A DNA stretch of 6,686 nt from Acidobacteriaceae bacterium (GTDB lineage: Bacteria > Acidobacteriota > Terriglobia > Terriglobales > Acidobacteriaceae): NCBI GenBank assembly GCA_027311125.1, contig DAICZO010000004.1:1-6686 (forward strand), given 5' to 3'. The notes below the pieces were generated by a model that ran no database searches, was not told the DNA's origin, and worked only from the letters and a program-made list of their open reading frames with translations. The stretch's first letter is position 1, and the number at the start of each line of letters is the position of its first letter. This document shows, piece by piece, positions 5,345-6,686 of this stretch. A program made the translations under genes and the position numbers.

Positions 5345-6678
5345 CCTGCTTGGAAGAGACACGAATTAGTCGACTGTATGCTGCGATGGTTGCAGGACGC
5401 CTGGCTGCGTTGCGGAACTCGGTGTGGCGGAACACGTTGATGCGATCCGGACTGCTGACGGCCGCAGGACTGGCACTGGTGCTGGGTGGGGTCATCTTTG
5501 CAGCACGCGAACGTGGTCGCGGCGACCTGACAAAGTTGAAAGCACAGTTGGGAGCTAATGCAACGGTACCGCCTCCAGCAGTGATTCAGTTTGGGGGACA
5601 GGAGGCGCTGGTATTACAGCGATCCCCTATGGCGGGGGGCATGGTTCCGGAGTTTGTGACCGCTACGTTTTTGCCAGGGAGGGGGATGAACCTACTGCAG
5701 TTACGTGCGTTTCTGCCGCAGAAGGGTGAGGTGGATCTGCTGGCATCACCAAGGCTGGAAGATGCAGCCAAGCTTATGAATGGAGCGGCACTGGATGAGA
5801 ACGGAGCGGGGAGCCTGGGACTGGGTGGGGCACTGGAGTTGCCATGGGGGAGTCGTTTGGGCGGCGTTGCTTCGGCCGATGGTAAGAATGTGATGACGAC
5901 TTGGCAAGGCCGCGGGCTGAGCGTGCCGGTGACCGTGAGCGGAGCGGCGAACGGTGGTATGGCGATGGGCGGGTTGCTGCTGACACGGGGTGCCGATACC
6001 GTTGAGACGAACGTAATGCCCGATGGAGACTCAACCAAAGCAGTATTTGAGGCGGGATCGTTTGGAGGGCGGTGGCTCGCCAAGACGGAAGTGACGATGA
6101 CGGCGTTGTTGAGCAGCCACATCCTGGAGATTAAAGTCGTCGCAAAGAATACGGGAACCGAAGCAGAGCCGGTAGGAGTTGGGTGGAGTCCTCGGTTTGC
6201 GATTGTGAGCGGCGACCGTTCGCATGCGCGACTCAAGCTACCTAGTGGCGAGCGGGTGGAGGTTGGTGCAGACGGTCGTCCTACGGGTAAGCTGCTGGCG
6301 GTTACTGATACGGGCTATGACTATACGTCACGAGGAGGGGTAGCGCTGGGAGACAAGGCGATGGATGCCAGCTTTGTCCATTTGAAGCAAAGCCTGCTGG
6401 ATAACGGGCCAGTGGTTGAGTTGCGGGACCAGAGCAGCGGGTATGGATTGCGGTTGACGGCGCTGACCGCGGCGATCAAGTGCATCAGCGTCCATTCCCC
6501 TGCGGACGGATCGGTGGTGACGATCAATCCGCGGTTCAACTACGACGATCCGTTTGGGCGGGAGTGGGCGAAGGAGCAGGATACGGGGATGATGGTGCTA
6601 CAGCCGGGGGAGTCTGCCCAGTGGAAGGTGCGGCTGGAGATCTTTTCGCTCGACAATGTGCCGGTGACGCATTTCTAG
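5341..6678 (+). CDS. Membrane-anchored aldose-1-epimerase-fold protein, probably catalytically inactive
   Basis: This is a 445-residue protein (442 if it starts at the TTG at 5350), longer than the roughly 340 of GalM because of an N-terminal extension. A basic segment (1-35) precedes one transmembrane stretch (about 36-54), so it is a signal-anchor protein with the bulk outside the cytoplasm. From about 103 it follows the galactose-mutarotase beta-sandwich: TATFLPGRGMNLLQLR (107-122), LELPWGSRLGG (165-175), a PTGKLLAVTDTGYDYTS block (314-330), LGDKAMDASFVHL (336-348) and LQPGE (420-424). The catalytic positions look wrong by motif alignment. The HPYF-type motif is WSPRF (282-286) with Ser283 for the acid His. 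The LHG motif is MGG (209-211) with Gly210 for His. The Glu expected in the late E-P/T-Q motif is Asn396 in INPRFN. Carbohydrate binding without epimerase activity is my inference. It could be annotated as an aldose epimerase by fold alone. No sugar gene lies beside it. Confidence 0.75.
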   Translation: MTCLEETRISRLYAAMVAGRLAALRNSVWRNTLMRSGLLTAAGLALVLGGVIFAARERGRGDLTKLKAQLGANATVPPPAVIQFGGQEALVLQRSPMAGGMVPEFVTATFLPGRGMNLLQLRAFLPQKGEVDLLASPRLEDAAKLMNGAALDENGAGSLGLGGALELPWGSRLGGVASADGKNVMTTWQGRGLSVPVTVSGAANGGMAMGGLLLTRGADTVETNVMPDGDSTKAVFEAGSFGGRWLAKTEVTMTALLSSHILEIKVVAKNTGTEAEPVGVGWSPRFAIVSGDRSHARLKLPSGERVEVGADGRPTGKLLAVTDTGYDYTSRGGVALGDKAMDASFVHLKQSLLDNGPVVELRDQSSGYGLRLTALTAAIKCISVHSPADGSVVTINPRFNYDDPFGREWAKEQDTGMMVLQPGESAQWKVRLEIFSLDNVPVTHF

Positions 6679-6686
6679 GGGTGGGG

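Noticed and set aside
1..6686. CRISPR array, insertion sequence, tRNA or riboswitch
   Set aside because: No regularly spaced repeats, transposase motifs, terminal inverted repeats, tRNA-like folds or known aptamer cores were seen on reading both strands.

Overview
The window looks like a piece of a free-living, moderately high-GC bacterial chromosome. My best guess is Acidobacteriota (Terriglobales/Acidobacteriaceae). This is inferred from the combination of a ClpC-type Hsp100, lipoprotein-export (LolD-type) ABC sequence typical of diderm bacteria, a family 5 uracil-DNA glycosylase and a twin-arginine-like signal peptide. No rRNA or other decisive marker is present. I see no insertion sequence, phage gene, tRNA, rRNA or CRISPR array.

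Layout, left to right. Positions 1-548 hold the back half of a LolD/MacB-type ABC ATPase (+). Its Walker A half is missing and is replaced by unrelated, AT-richer, hydrophobic sequence, with the break near 183. After a 285-base leader comes an intact clpC (834-3302, +), closed by a 9-bp GC-rich hairpin. A small exported cupin protein (3386-3847, +) follows. It converges on a YtxH-family membrane protein (3921-4217, -), and the gap between them holds a 16-bp hairpin that can stop transcription from both sides. The 316 bases between the YtxH gene and the next long gene hold two tiny tandem reading frames on the + strand, the second encoding a 32-residue single-span membrane peptide. Next is a family 5 uracil-DNA glycosylase (4534-5253, -). 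Divergent from it, across 87 bases, is a membrane-anchored aldose-epimerase-fold protein (5341 or 5350-6678, +).

How the genes fit together: most are separately transcribed single genes, alternately oriented and separated by hairpins, so this is not one operon or a dedicated system. ClpC (protein quality control), YtxH (often stress-associated) and the glycosylase (repair of deaminated DNA) share a loose stress/maintenance theme, but the sequence shows no functional link.

The items most worth a second look are three. One is the epimerase-fold protein, which appears to have lost all three residues expected for mutarotase catalysis. Another is the chimeric, Walker A-less ABC remnant. The third is the pair of tiny ORFs at 4367-4524. 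I found no convincing evidence of a wholly new multi-gene system.
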